A stretch of 64,000 bases of DNA from Microbispora siamensis (GTDB lineage: Bacteria; Actinomycetota; Actinomycetes; Streptosporangiales; Streptosporangiaceae), in NCBI RefSeq assembly GCF_016863095.1, contig NZ_BOOF01000001.1, positions 310,001 to 374,000 on the forward strand, read 5' to 3'. The notes under the pieces are model-generated. The model was not told the DNA's origin and made no database searches. It saw only the letters and a list, made by a program, of their open reading frames with translations. The position numbers and the translations under genes were made by a program. Shown in pieces: positions 26,269-35,785 of this stretch (positions within the stretch are counted from its first letter, which is position 1; each line of letters starts with the position of its first letter).

Positions 26269-27912
26269 TCACGCATCGGCGGCCTCCCGCGCCGCCCGCC
26301 GCGCCCGGCTCCGCTCCGCGATGGCGGCGGCGGCCACCTCGCGGTCGTCGAAGGGAATGACCTCGCCCCCGACATACTGCCCCTGCTCGTGCCCCTTGCC
26401 GGCCACAACTACCACATCTCCGGGGGCCGCACCGCCGACGGCCAGGCGGATGGCTGCCGCCCGGTCCGGCTCCACGATTACGTGGGCCCGCTCCTGGACA
26501 GGTACCCGCAGCGCGCCCTCCAGCATCGCGGCGAGGATCGCGAGCGGGTCCTCCGTACGAGGGTTGTCGCTGGTGAACACGGCCAGGTCGGCGAGGCGGA
26601 CGGCGGCCTCGCCCATCATCGGGCGCTTGCCGCGGTCGCGGTCGCCGCCGCAGCCCAGCACGATCACCAGCCGGCCGCCGGGCCCGTCGTCGAGCACGGC
26701 GCGCAGCGAGCACAGCACCGACTCCACCGCGCCCGGCTTGTGCGCGTAGTCCACGATCACCTGGACGTCGTCCGCGCCCGGCACCCGCTCCATCCGGCCC
26801 GGCACGCCGGCGAACTCGCCGACGCCGGTCACCGCGGCCTGCAGCGGGACCCCCGCCTCCACCAACGCCACCAGCGCGCCGAGCGTGTTGGCCACGTTGA
26901 ACGGGCCGGGCAGGGCCACCGACACCTCGGCCTCGACCCCGCCGGGACCGACCAGGCGGAACGCGCTGCCGGCCGCGCCGAGGCGCACGTCCTCGGCGCG
27001 CCAGTCGGCCTCCGGCGCCCCGGTGGCGGAGAACGTGGTGATGGGGATCTTGGCCATGGCGGCCAGCTCCCGTCCGTGGGCGTCGTCGATGTTCACCACG
27101 CCCGCCCGGCTGAACTCGGGGGTGAACAGGCGCGCCTTGGCCGCGAAGTAGTCGTCCAGGTCGCGGTGGAAGTCCAGGTGGTCCTGGGAGAGGTTGGTGA
27201 AGATCGACACGTCGTAGAACAGGCCGTCCACGCGGCCGAGGGCCAGGGCGTGGCTGGAGACCTCCATGGCCGCCGCGCTCACGCCCCGCTCGCGCATCAG
27301 CGCGAACAGCCCCTGCAGGTCGGTCGCCTCCGGGGTGGTCAGCTCGGGGGTGAACCGCACGTCGCCCGCGCGGATCTCCACGCCGCCGACCAGGCCGGTG
27401 CGGTGACCCGCCGCCCGCAGTCCCGCCTCCAGCAGGAACGTCGAGGTGGACTTGCCGCTGGTGCCGGTGACGCCGATGAGCGTGATGCCGGCCGCCGGCT
27501 TGCCGTACACCCAGGCGGCCACCTGTCCGAGCACGGCCCTCGGGTCGGGCACGACGAGCACCGGCAGCCCGGTCGCGACGGCCCGGTCGCGGCCCTCCTC
27601 GTCGGTCAGGATCGCCGTCGCGCCCGACGCCAGGGCGTCGCCGGCGAACTCCGCGCCGTGCCGGGCCTTGCCGGGCACGGCCACGTACAGGTCGCCGCGC
27701 CGCACCCGGCGCGAGTCGAGGGTGATGCCGGTGACCGTGCCGCGGACCGCCCGCGCTCCGGGCGACGGGACGGCCGACGACGTGCCGAGCAGGGACGCCA
27801 GCGCGGACAGCGGACGGGCCTGGACGGCCTCGGGACGCATGGACGACGGGGAACGCACGGCGAGAGCGTACCCCCCTCCGTCGCTCACCCCGGCCACTCC
27901 GGCTCCGGTCAC
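26269..27912 (-). CDS. murE: UDP-MurNAc-dipeptide-diaminopimelate ligase MurE
   Basis: Adds the third residue of the peptidoglycan stem peptide. The ATP loop is IGVTGTSGKSTSTFLLEAG. The FTSDNPRTEDP segment near residue 445 carries the DNPR motif of meso-diaminopimelate-adding enzymes, predicting mDAP peptidoglycan. MEVSSHALALGRVDG and TNLSQDHLDFH are also present. The 547-residue frame starts at 27912, but the first 25-30 residues are Gly/Val-rich and unlike the family. The ATG reading MRPEAVQARPLSALASLL, about 24 codons later, is a good alternative start. Follows ftsI by only a few bases. Confidence 0.95.
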   Translation of the reverse strand: MTGAGVAGVSDGGGYALAVRSPSSMRPEAVQARPLSALASLLGTSSAVPSPGARAVRGTVTGITLDSRRVRRGDLYVAVPGKARHGAEFAGDALASGATAILTDEEGRDRAVATGLPVLVVPDPRAVLGQVAAWVYGKPAAGITLIGVTGTSGKSTSTFLLEAGLRAAGHRTGLVGGVEIRAGDVRFTPELTTPEATDLQGLFALMRERGVSAAAMEVSSHALALGRVDGLFYDVSIFTNLSQDHLDFHRDLDDYFAAKARLFTPEFSRAGVVNIDDAHGRELAAMAKIPITTFSATGAPEADWRAEDVRLGAAGSAFRLVGPGGVEAEVSVALPGPFNVANTLGALVALVEAGVPLQAAVTGVGEFAGVPGRMERVPGADDVQVIVDYAHKPGAVESVLCSLRAVLDDGPGGRLVIVLGCGGDRDRGKRPMMGEAAVRLADLAVFTSDNPRTEDPLAILAAMLEGALRVPVQERAHVIVEPDRAAAIRLAVGGAAPGDVVVVAGKGHEQGQYVGGEVIPFDDREVAAAAIAERSRARRAAREAADA

Positions 27913-27919
27913 TCCGCCG

Positions 27920-30484
27920 TCACTCCGACGGGCGAAGGACCATCGCGGGCGCCTTCGTACCGGTCGGAGGGATCTTCCTGTTCTTCAACGCGAAAGTCAT
28001 GACGTCCTTGAACACCGGGGCGGCGACGGCGCCGCCGTAGTGGCCTTTCTTCGGATCCTGGATGACCGCCAGGGCCATCAGCCGGGGCTGGTCCGCGGGG
28101 GTGAAGCCGACGAACGTGGCGGTGTACCCGCAGTATCCCGCGCACTTCTCGTCGTACCGCATGGCGGTGCCGGTCTTGCCCGCGACACGGTAGCCCTCGA
28201 TGGAGGCCTCCTCTCCCGTGCCCTCGTGGCCCACCGCGGCCTCCAGCATCAGCGCGATCTTCTTGGCGGTGGTCTCGCTGATCACCCGCGTGCTCTTGGC
28301 CGCGGGGCTGGGGACGAACGCGCCGTGCTCGTCGGTGGTGCCCGCCACGATCGAGGGGGTGATCCGCACTCCACCGTTGGCGATCGTCTGGTAGACGCTG
28401 GCCATCTGCAGCGCGGTGACCGAGATGCCCTGGCCGTAGGCGATCGTACAGCGCTGGCTGCCCGACCACGTCTGCCACTGCGGCAGCAGGCCGGCCTGCT
28501 CGCCGGGGACCTCCGACCCGCTGCGCGCGCCGAATCCGAAGGACCGGAACATGTCGTACAGCCGCTGGCTGGAGATCTTGTCGGATACCATGATCGTGCC
28601 GACGTTGCTCGACTCGGCGAGGATCCCGGTGAACGTGAGCGGCTCGGGCTTGTGCGGGTGGGCGTCCCTGAGCTGCCGGTCGGCGCACTGGATGTGGTCG
28701 GGCACGCGGAAGACGGTGTCGGGGGTGACCACGCCCGCCTCCATCGCCGCCGCGGCCGTGATCACCTTGTTGGTGCTGCCGGGCTCGAACACCTCGGACG
28801 CCGCGCGGTTGGCGCGGTCCTCGGCCGGGGCCGACTGCCAGTCGTTGAGGTTGGCCTGGGGCGCGTTCGCCATGGCGAGGATCTGCCCGGTCCGCACGTC
28901 CATGACGATCACGCTGCCGCTGCGCGCCCCCGTCGCGCGGACCTGCCGGTCCAGCGCCTGCTCCGCGGCCCACTGGATGTCCCTGTCGATGGTCAGCCGC
29001 ACGTCCCGCCCGGGCACCGGCGCCTCGCGCTGGCTGCGCGTCATCGGGATGCGCTGCCGGTTCGCGCCGAGCTCGACGCTCTGCTTGCCGTCCTTGCCCG
29101 CCAGGAGGTCGTCGTACGCGCTCTCCAGGCCCTCCAGGCCCCTGCCGTCGACGCCGACGAAGCCGAGCAGTCCGCCCGCGAGCGAGCCGCCGGGATAGAG
29201 GCGGCGGTAGGTCTCCTTCATGCCCACGCCCTTGAGCTCGAAGCCCATGATGCGCTTGGCCCGCGGCGGCTCCACGTCGCGGGCCAGCGGGATGTACCGC
29301 TGGGTGGTCTTGGCCAGCGCGGCGGAGATCTCCTCCTTGGGCTTGTTCAGCTCCCGTGCCAGCGTGGTGGCGACCAGGTCGCGCTTGTCCGCGTCCACGT
29401 CCTTGGGGTCGACGTAGATCTCCCTGGCCTCGACCGTCACGGCGAGGTCGTGGCCCCCGGCGTCGGTGATCGAGCCGCGCCGCGCCGGCAGCGTCTCGGG
29501 CCGTACGCGCTGCTCCGCGGCCCTGGCCTGGAGCACCTTGGAGTCGAAGCCCTGGAGCTGGACCAGCCGGCCGGCGAACAGCGACAGCACGATCGCCATC
29601 ACCACGAGCGCCGCCCTCAGCCGCCGGACGGGGTTGCCCAGCCGGAGCACGGCAGGCGGACGAGGCGGACCCGGAGGCCCCGAAGAACGCTGTGGACCTG
29701 GAGAACGCTGCGGACCCGGCGGGCGCTGGGGGCGCGACGGAGCGCCGCCGGTGCGGGGACGGCCCACGCCGGTCCCGCCCGTCCCGCCGGGCGCGGGCGG
29801 CCGCGGTACGCCGGTCCTGCCCGGGGCCCCTGCCTTCGCCGGAGCGCCGTCTCCGGGGGCGCCCGGTGTCCCCTGGGCGCCGGGCCTGCCGGGAGCCCCG
29901 GACTTTCCCGGGACGCCGGGCCTGCCGGAAGCCCCGGCCTTCCCGGCAGCGCCGGGCTTTCCGGGAGCACCGTGCTTTCCAGGGACACTGGGCTTTCCGG
30001 GGGCATCGGGCTTTCCGGGAGCGCCGGGCTTTCCGGCAGCGCCGCGAGGACGCCCCTCACCGGGGGCCGGGTGCTGCGCGACGACGCGGCGCGGACCGCC
30101 GCCGGGCATGCCGGGCTCGCCCCTTCGCGGGGCGCGAGCGGGCGGAACGGGCCCGCCCGGCGCGGACCGGCGCCTGCCGGGCGACTCTCCGGTGCGGCCG
30201 TTGCGGGCATCGTCGCGCCCGCCGTCCGCCCGGCCGCCGCCCTGCCTGCCTCCGCCTTCCTGGGCGCCGCCGGGCCGGCCGCGCCGGGGCGGGCCGCCCG
30301 TCGCGTCGTCCCGTCCGGGGTCATCGGAAGGCCTGCCGGGGCGGCCGGGCCTCGGCGGCCCGTCCTGGCGGGACGGCCGCCCCGGGGAGCCCGGGCTCCT
30401 CCTGTCACCGCCCGGGCCCTGGCCACCGCCTCGCCCGCTGGGACCCCCGCGGCCGGGACCCGGGTTCCGGCCGCTGTCTCTCAC
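27920..30484 (-). CDS. ftsI: FtsI/PBP3 septal transpeptidase with a collagen-like cytoplasmic extension
   Basis: A class B penicillin-binding protein (854 residues) that crosslinks septal peptidoglycan. The first ~285 residues are extra: Arg/Gly/Pro-rich, with an uninterrupted collagen-like Gly-X-Y tract at about residues 143-222 (units such as GKPGAPGKP). One transmembrane helix follows (about 288-310, [20 protein letters not shown]), then the PBP dimerisation domain and the transpeptidase domain. The active-site motifs are STNK (near residue 570), SSN, and KTGT (GKTGTAMRY). The GTG at 30484 overlaps the ftsL stop (GTGA), so the extension is translated unless a later start is used. Ordinary actinobacterial FtsI is about 600-650 residues. 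The enzyme core looks intact. Confidence 0.93.
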   Translation of the reverse strand: MRDSGRNPGPGRGGPSGRGGGQGPGGDRRSPGSPGRPSRQDGPPRPGRPGRPSDDPGRDDATGGPPRRGRPGGAQEGGGRQGGGRADGGRDDARNGRTGESPGRRRSAPGGPVPPARAPRRGEPGMPGGGPRRVVAQHPAPGEGRPRGAAGKPGAPGKPDAPGKPSVPGKHGAPGKPGAAGKAGASGRPGVPGKSGAPGRPGAQGTPGAPGDGAPAKAGAPGRTGVPRPPAPGGTGGTGVGRPRTGGAPSRPQRPPGPQRSPGPQRSSGPPGPPRPPAVLRLGNPVRRLRAALVVMAIVLSLFAGRLVQLQGFDSKVLQARAAEQRVRPETLPARRGSITDAGGHDLAVTVEAREIYVDPKDVDADKRDLVATTLARELNKPKEEISAALAKTTQRYIPLARDVEPPRAKRIMGFELKGVGMKETYRRLYPGGSLAGGLLGFVGVDGRGLEGLESAYDDLLAGKDGKQSVELGANRQRIPMTRSQREAPVPGRDVRLTIDRDIQWAAEQALDRQVRATGARSGSVIVMDVRTGQILAMANAPQANLNDWQSAPAEDRANRAASEVFEPGSTNKVITAAAAMEAGVVTPDTVFRVPDHIQCADRQLRDAHPHKPEPLTFTGILAESSNVGTIMVSDKISSQRLYDMFRSFGFGARSGSEVPGEQAGLLPQWQTWSGSQRCTIAYGQGISVTALQMASVYQTIANGGVRITPSIVAGTTDEHGAFVPSPAAKSTRVISETTAKKIALMLEAAVGHEGTGEEASIEGYRVAGKTGTAMRYDEKCAGYCGYTATFVGFTPADQPRLMALAVIQDPKKGHYGGAVAAPVFKDVMTFALKNRKIPPTGTKAPAMVLRPSE
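29820..30060 (-). repeat. 18-bp-type repeats coding for Gly-X-Y triplets in ftsI
   Basis: Variants of GGGCTTTCCGGGAGCGCC on the plus strand recur with 9/18-bp spacing. On the coding strand they specify about 20 or more Gly-X-Y triplets with Pro often at Y and Lys/Arg at X or Y. Only a few triplets lose the Gly (replaced by Asp or Ser). Confidence 0.85.
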
Positions 30485-31341
30485 CGGTCCGTGCCCTCCT
30501 TCTGGGCCTGCTCCTGCGCCGCGTCGCCCGTCTTGATGAACTTCGGCGCGGACGTGTCGGGGTCGAGGCCCTGCGCCCTGGCCTGATCGCCCAGCGGGCC
30601 CGGCTGCGTCCACTGGCGGAGCTGGTTCTCCTGCTCCGCCGCCTGCTCGTGCAGCTCGTCGATGCTCGACCGCAGGTCGCTCAGCCTGAACGAGTCCTGC
30701 GCGAGGACCGTGTTGAGCAGCAGCAGGGTCACCAGGCCGCCGCACATGAGGCCCACGACGAGCAGCACGAACGGCGCACGCGGCGGCCGCCGGAACGCCC
30801 GCCGCGCCATTGTGGCACGCACGCTCGCCGCCGTCCGGGTTTCCGGGCCGCCGCGCGGGGCGCGCCGCGGAGCGGGTGCGACCTCGGTGAGGCTCCGGGC
30901 CTCACGGGACGGCGCTGGGCGGGTGGCCGTACGGGATGCGGCCGTGCCGGAAGTGGCGGGGGTGGAGGTGGCAGGGGCGGCCGTACGCGCCCGGGCGCCG
31001 TCGCGCTTCGGGGCCGCGACGGATCCGGCGGACGCCGCCGGCGCGCCACCCGGCCGGGCGGCCGCGGCCGCCTCACCCCGGCGCGCGTCCGAACGCGCCT
31101 TCCGGGACGCCGGGGCCGCCTCACGGCGGAGCCGGCCGTCCGCGCCCGGCCGGGGAGCCGGGACGGCCTCGCGCGCGCGGTCGTCGCCCGCCGTGGGCGC
31201 GCCGGGGCGGACGCGGCGCTTCTCCGGAGCGGCGACGGCCTCGCCCGCCGTCGCGGCGGTCCGGCCCGGCGTGCGGCCGGGCACGCGCGGCGGCGCGGCC
31301 GTGCGCTCGGCCGCCCTCCTGCTCTCCTGCTCTGTCCTCAT
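30481..31341 (-). CDS. ftsL: FtsL-like divisome protein with a long basic cytoplasmic leader
   Basis: Position between rsmH and ftsI, one transmembrane helix (about residues 189-212, [20 protein letters not shown]) and a following leucine-zipper-like coiled coil ([18 protein letters not shown], then [10 protein letters not shown]) identify it as the FtsL-type partner of FtsQ and FtsW-FtsI. Sequence identity in this family is always low. The cytoplasmic part is about 185 residues of Arg/Ala/Pro-rich low complexity, much longer than the usual few dozen. The ATG at 31341 overlaps the rsmH stop (ATGA), and the stop overlaps the ftsI start (GTGA). A later internal start such as the ATG in [12 protein letters not shown] would give a standard-size FtsL and cannot be excluded. 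Confidence 0.85.
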   Translation of the reverse strand: MRTEQESRRAAERTAAPPRVPGRTPGRTAATAGEAVAAPEKRRVRPGAPTAGDDRAREAVPAPRPGADGRLRREAAPASRKARSDARRGEAAAAARPGGAPAASAGSVAAPKRDGARARTAAPATSTPATSGTAASRTATRPAPSREARSLTEVAPAPRRAPRGGPETRTAASVRATMARRAFRRPPRAPFVLLVVGLMCGGLVTLLLLNTVLAQDSFRLSDLRSSIDELHEQAAEQENQLRQWTQPGPLGDQARAQGLDPDTSAPKFIKTGDAAQEQAQKEGTDR

Positions 31342-32519
31342 CCCTCGCGGATCCTCTCTGCCGCCCGCAAGCGGGCCGAGGCCGCCCGCGGGTTGCGGGC
31401 CACCTCCTCGTCGTCCGGGAGCTCCGCTCCCCTCGTCAGAAGGCGGAACCGGGGCTGGTGAGCCTCCAGGGGGACCGGCAGCCCGGGAGGGCTGGTGTCC
31501 TTGGTTCGCGCCACGAGGACCTGCTTGGTGAGCCGGTCCTCCAGGGAGTGGTAGGCGAGCACGACCACGCGCCCGCCCAGCGCCAGCGCGTCGAGCGCGG
31601 CCGGGAGCGCGTGCTCGAGCGCCGACAGCTCTCCGTTCACCTCGATGCGCAGCGCCTGGAACGTTCTCTTCGCCGGGTTGCCCCCGGTCCGCCTCGTGGC
31701 GGCGGGTATCGCCGCGCGGACCAGGTCGGCAAGCCGTTTCGTGCTGGTGATGGGGTCCTTGGCGCGCTCCTTGACGATGAGGTTCGCGACGCGTGCCGCG
31801 AAGCGCTCCTCGCCGTAGTCGCGCAGGATGCGAGTGAGGTCCGCGGCGGAGTAGGTGTTCACGACGCGCTCGGCGGTGAGCTCCTGCTCGCGGTCCATCC
31901 GCATGTCGAGGGGGGCGTCGTAGGAATAGGCGAAACCGCGCTCGGCCTCGTCGAGCTGAGGGGAGGACACGCCGAGGTCGAACAGCGCGGCGTTCACGCG
32001 GGGCCGTCCGGCGTCACGGAGCACGTCGGCCAGTTCGTCGGAGACGGCGCGCACCAGAGTGATCCGGTCCGCGTACGGCGCGAGCCGGGCGGTGGAGCGC
32101 TCGATGGCGGTGGGGTCGCGGTCGATGCCGACGAGGTGGAGGGAGGGATGGGCGGCGAGAAGCGCCTCGGCGTGCCCGCCGAGACCGAGGTTGGCGTCCA
32201 CGGCCACCGGCTCCGGTCCGGACAGTGCCGGAGCGAGCAACTCCAGCACGCGATCGAGCATGACCGGAACGTGACCACCCGGCTGACCGGGCTCGTACGA
32301 CAACGCTTCCAACCCCCATTTACGCCGCAGTACTCGCGGATTCGCGGCTGTGCCGCCGGTGACTACCCAACGGACCCCCACCCATGCCGGTTCCCGGAGA
32401 ATCGGAGAACCGACCCGTCCGGCCAGGTCCCCATCCGCGTCGCCGGCCGTGGCGTCTGACACCGGGGAAGGTGCATCAGCTGCCACATGGGAGCGGGTGG
32501 AGACCTCGCCGAACGTCAC
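31338..32519 (-). CDS. rsmH: 16S rRNA m4C1402 methyltransferase RsmH (MraW)
   Basis: SAM-dependent enzyme that methylates N4 of C1402 in 16S rRNA. Signatures are [13 protein letters not shown], the SAM loop [14 protein letters not shown], the conserved [17 protein letters not shown] with [11 protein letters not shown], and the C-terminal [11 protein letters not shown]. The coding frame ends at 31338, overlapping ftsL by 4 bp. The start is uncertain: from the GTG at 32519 there are about 80 residues before HVPVM, far more than normal and without a ribosome binding site. A TTG at 32303, 9 nt after GGGGG, would give a standard-length protein of about 321 residues. Confidence 0.94.
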   Translation of the reverse strand: MTFGEVSTRSHVAADAPSPVSDATAGDADGDLAGRVGSPILREPAWVGVRWVVTGGTAANPRVLRRKWGLEALSYEPGQPGGHVPVMLDRVLELLAPALSGPEPVAVDANLGLGGHAEALLAAHPSLHLVGIDRDPTAIERSTARLAPYADRITLVRAVSDELADVLRDAGRPRVNAALFDLGVSSPQLDEAERGFAYSYDAPLDMRMDREQELTAERVVNTYSAADLTRILRDYGEERFAARVANLIVKERAKDPITSTKRLADLVRAAIPAATRRTGGNPAKRTFQALRIEVNGELSALEHALPAALDALALGGRVVVLAYHSLEDRLTKQVLVARTKDTSPPGLPVPLEAHQPRFRLLTRGAELPDDEEVARNPRAASARLRAAERIREG

Positions 32520-32554
32520 CGACGGGTCAATTGATCAAAAGGAAAAGGACCGAT

Positions 32555-32986
32555 CTACAGAATCCCGGGCAGCACCTCCTCCGACAGGTCGGAGAATGCC
32601 TGCTCCTGAGCCTCCAGGTAGGTGTCCCATGCCTGGGCGTCCCAGATCTCCAGTCGCGTGTTGGCGCCGATCACGACGCAGTCACGTTCCAGCCCGGCGT
32701 AACGCCGCAGCGTCTGGGGAATCGTGATGCGTCCCTGCTTGTCCGGCACCTCGTCGGACGCACTGGCGAAGAAGACACGGCTGTAGTCGCGGACCGCCTT
32801 CGCCGTCACCGGAGCGGTACGCAGGGCCTCGGTGATGCGCTGGAACTCCTCTACGGGGAAGACGTAGAGGCAGCGCTCCTGGCCTTTGGTGATCACCAGA
32901 CCCTCCGCCAGCTCCTCGCGATACTTCGCCGGCAGGAACAGCCGTCCTTTGTCGTCGAGGCGCGGGTGGTGGGTGCCGAGGAACAC
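32555..32986 (-). CDS. mraZ: MraZ, transcriptional regulator of the dcw cluster
   Basis: A 143-residue protein of two SpoVT/AbrB-like halves ([19 protein letters not shown] near the start, [20 protein letters not shown] near residue 80), the MraZ fold. MraZ forms ring oligomers that bind direct repeats in its own promoter and repress the dcw operon. The GTG at 32986 (reading [10 protein letters not shown]) was chosen because it lies 8 nt after AGGAGG and matches the family start. First gene of the minus-strand division run, with a matching operator at 33033-33078. Confidence 0.96.
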   Translation of the reverse strand: MFLGTHHPRLDDKGRLFLPAKYREELAEGLVITKGQERCLYVFPVEEFQRITEALRTAPVTAKAVRDYSRVFFASASDEVPDKQGRITIPQTLRRYAGLERDCVVIGANTRLEIWDAQAWDTYLEAQEQAFSDLSEEVLPGIL

Positions 32987-33032
32987 CGGACCCACCTCCT
33001 GTGCCTTGTGGAGCGCTCAGCGCTATAGCCCC

Positions 33033-33078
33033 TGCCCTCCACTGCGCACCACCATACTCCACTTCTCCCCACCGTCAA
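33033..33078 (-). promoter_or_regulatory. mraZ promoter with MraZ-type direct repeats
   Basis: On the minus strand four GTGG boxes lie exactly 10 bp apart (plus-strand CCAC at 33039-33042, 33049-33052, 33059-33062, 33069-33072), as in known MraZ operators with 10-bp-phased TGGG-like boxes. They overlap a promoter with -35 TTGACG (33078-33073), a 16-bp spacer and -10 TATGGT (33056-33051). Binding of MraZ here would block RNA polymerase, giving autorepression of the dcw run. Confidence 0.8.
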
Positions 33079-33465
33079 CTGATTCTGAACGTGTCGGCAT
33101 TCAAAATCGGCGGCGTTTCCGCAGGTGAAATGGAGTGGGTCGGAGTGGGGCGCCGCGCCGCCCCCCGGCCCGCGCACGGGCGTGTCGGCGCGCCGGAAAC
33201 CCCGGTCCCTACGGGGTTCCCGGGGGCGGGCGGGAGCCCGGTGGAGGGAAGTGGAGCGCGCCGGGGGCGCCCCGGCTTCACGTGTCACGGGATTCGGACG
33301 AACGCGCCACGCGACCGTGAAGAGACGCCACAACACTGTGGGCAGTTCACCCCGGATTTCTGGACAAAGTCGCCCTGGAACCACAGGGGACATAGGGTCG
33401 GTACACAGAATGGAAAAGGAACGTTTAATGCCCCATTCTCGGGGACGCACCCTCATGGAGGCCTG
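33079..33465. other. Intergenic region between mraZ and moxR
   Basis: About 390 bases between divergent genes. The mraZ side is AT-richer. The middle (33150-33260) is GC-rich with a GGGGCG-type inverted segment but no convincing gene. The moxR side contains GGAACCACAGGG followed after two bases by CATAGGG (about 33377-33397). The same motif is found before the lipoprotein gene at 52573-52595 and may be promoter-related. Confidence 0.45.
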
Positions 33466-34446
<981 letters not shown>

Positions 34447-34508
34447 CGGACGCGAGTGAGCCGGGCGCACGCCCGGCGATGTGACTGTTAGCAAGTGACG
34501 GAGGGCCC

Positions 34509-35750
34509 ATGAGCGGGCTGAAGGCTCTGACCCCGCGGGGACGCTCGTTCCTCGCCTCCGGCGTGGCGGCCCTGCTGTGCGCCCTCGTCCTCGGGGAGCA
34601 GGATCTGCTGCGCGTCGCCGTACTGATCACCGCGATGCCGTTGCTCGCGTCGCTGGTCGTGGCGCGCACGCGTTACCGGCTGGCCTGCGCCAGGCGGCTG
34701 AGCCCGGCGCGGGTGCAGGCCGGCGAGGACAGCACGGTCACCCTGCGGCTGGAGAACATCACCCGGCTGCCCACCGGGCTGCTGCTGGTGGAGGACACCC
34801 TGCAGTACGCGCTGGGCACGCGGCCGAGGTTCGTCCTCGACCGGATGGAGTCGCGCGGCGTCCGGGAGATCGACTACAAGGTGAGCTCGGACCTGCGCGG
34901 GCGTTTCCCGATCGGGCCGCTCTCGGTGCGGATCGCCGACCCGTTCGGGCTGGTCGAGCTGACCCGCTCGTTCACCATCACCGACACGCTCGTGGTCACT
35001 CCCGAGGTGGTGCCGCTGCCGCCGGTGCGCCTGTCGGGCGAGTACAGCGGCGGCGGCGACAGCCGTACGCGGTCGGTCGCGGCGGCGGGCGACGACGACG
35101 TGGCGCCCCGCGAGTACCGCCAGGGCGACGACCTGCGCCGGGTCCACTGGCGCTCGACCGCGCGGCGCGGCGAGCTGATGGTCAGGCGCGAGGAGCAGGA
35201 GCGGCAGAGCCGGGGCGCGCTGCTGCTCGACACCCGCAGGCACGCCCACCGGGGCGAGGGGCCGCGCTCGTCGTTCGAGGTCGCGGTCTCCGCCGCCGCG
35301 TCCATCGGCGTGCACCTGTCCGCGGAGGGGCTCGCGCTGCGCCTGGTCACCGACCAGGGCGCGCGGCACGTGGTGGACACCGGCCAGTCGTGGTCGCTGC
35401 TGGACACGCTCGCCGTCATCCGGCAGAGCACGGCGCGCTCGCTGGAGCACGGCGTCGGCGCGCTGCGCCAGGGCGGCGGGGAGGGGCTGATCATCGCGGT
35501 CCTCGGGGCGCTCGACCCGGAGGAGGCCCTGGCTCTCGCCCGGCTCAGGCATTCGGGCGTGACCGCCGTCGCGGTCCTGCTCGACCTCGCCTCCTGGGAC
35601 GGCGCCTCCTGGGACGCCGTCGCCGCGGAGAACGCGCGGGCCGCGCGGTCGGTGCTGACCGGCGGCGGGTGGCGGGTGCTCGACCTGCCCGCCGGCGCCT
35701 CGCTCGCCGGCGTGTGGCCGGAGGCCGGAAACAACAGGAGCGCGGCCTGA
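34509..35750 (+). CDS. DUF58 domain-containing membrane protein
   Basis: A 413-residue protein with two N-terminal hydrophobic segments (about residues 12-52), a beta-rich region (RVQAGEDSTVTLRLENITR, about 65-150) and the DUF58 signature YRQGDDLRRVHWRSTARRGE followed by LMVRREEQE, near residue 215. DUF58 proteins partner with MoxR ATPases and sometimes carry a degenerate von Willebrand fold, as the remainder here (LLDTRRH through LDLASWDG) may do. The ATG at 34509 follows GGAGGG. Lies 62 bp after moxR and 35 bp before the transglutaminase gene. Confidence 0.9.
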   Translation: MSGLKALTPRGRSFLASGVAALLCALVLGEQDLLRVAVLITAMPLLASLVVARTRYRLACARRLSPARVQAGEDSTVTLRLENITRLPTGLLLVEDTLQYALGTRPRFVLDRMESRGVREIDYKVSSDLRGRFPIGPLSVRIADPFGLVELTRSFTITDTLVVTPEVVPLPPVRLSGEYSGGGDSRTRSVAAAGDDDVAPREYRQGDDLRRVHWRSTARRGELMVRREEQERQSRGALLLDTRRHAHRGEGPRSSFEVAVSAAASIGVHLSAEGLALRLVTDQGARHVVDTGQSWSLLDTLAVIRQSTARSLEHGVGALRQGGGEGLIIAVLGALDPEEALALARLRHSGVTAVAVLLDLASWDGASWDAVAAENARAARSVLTGGGWRVLDLPAGASLAGVWPEAGNNRSAA

Positions 35751-35785
35751 GCCGGCCGCTCCGGCGTGACGGAAGGTAGGAAGCG

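Noticed and set aside
27446-30586. A 1046-codon open frame on the plus strand opposite ftsI-murE
   Set aside because: It is antisense to two certain genes, has repetitive Arg/Gly/Ala/His composition and no domain. Long open frames on both strands are expected at this GC content.
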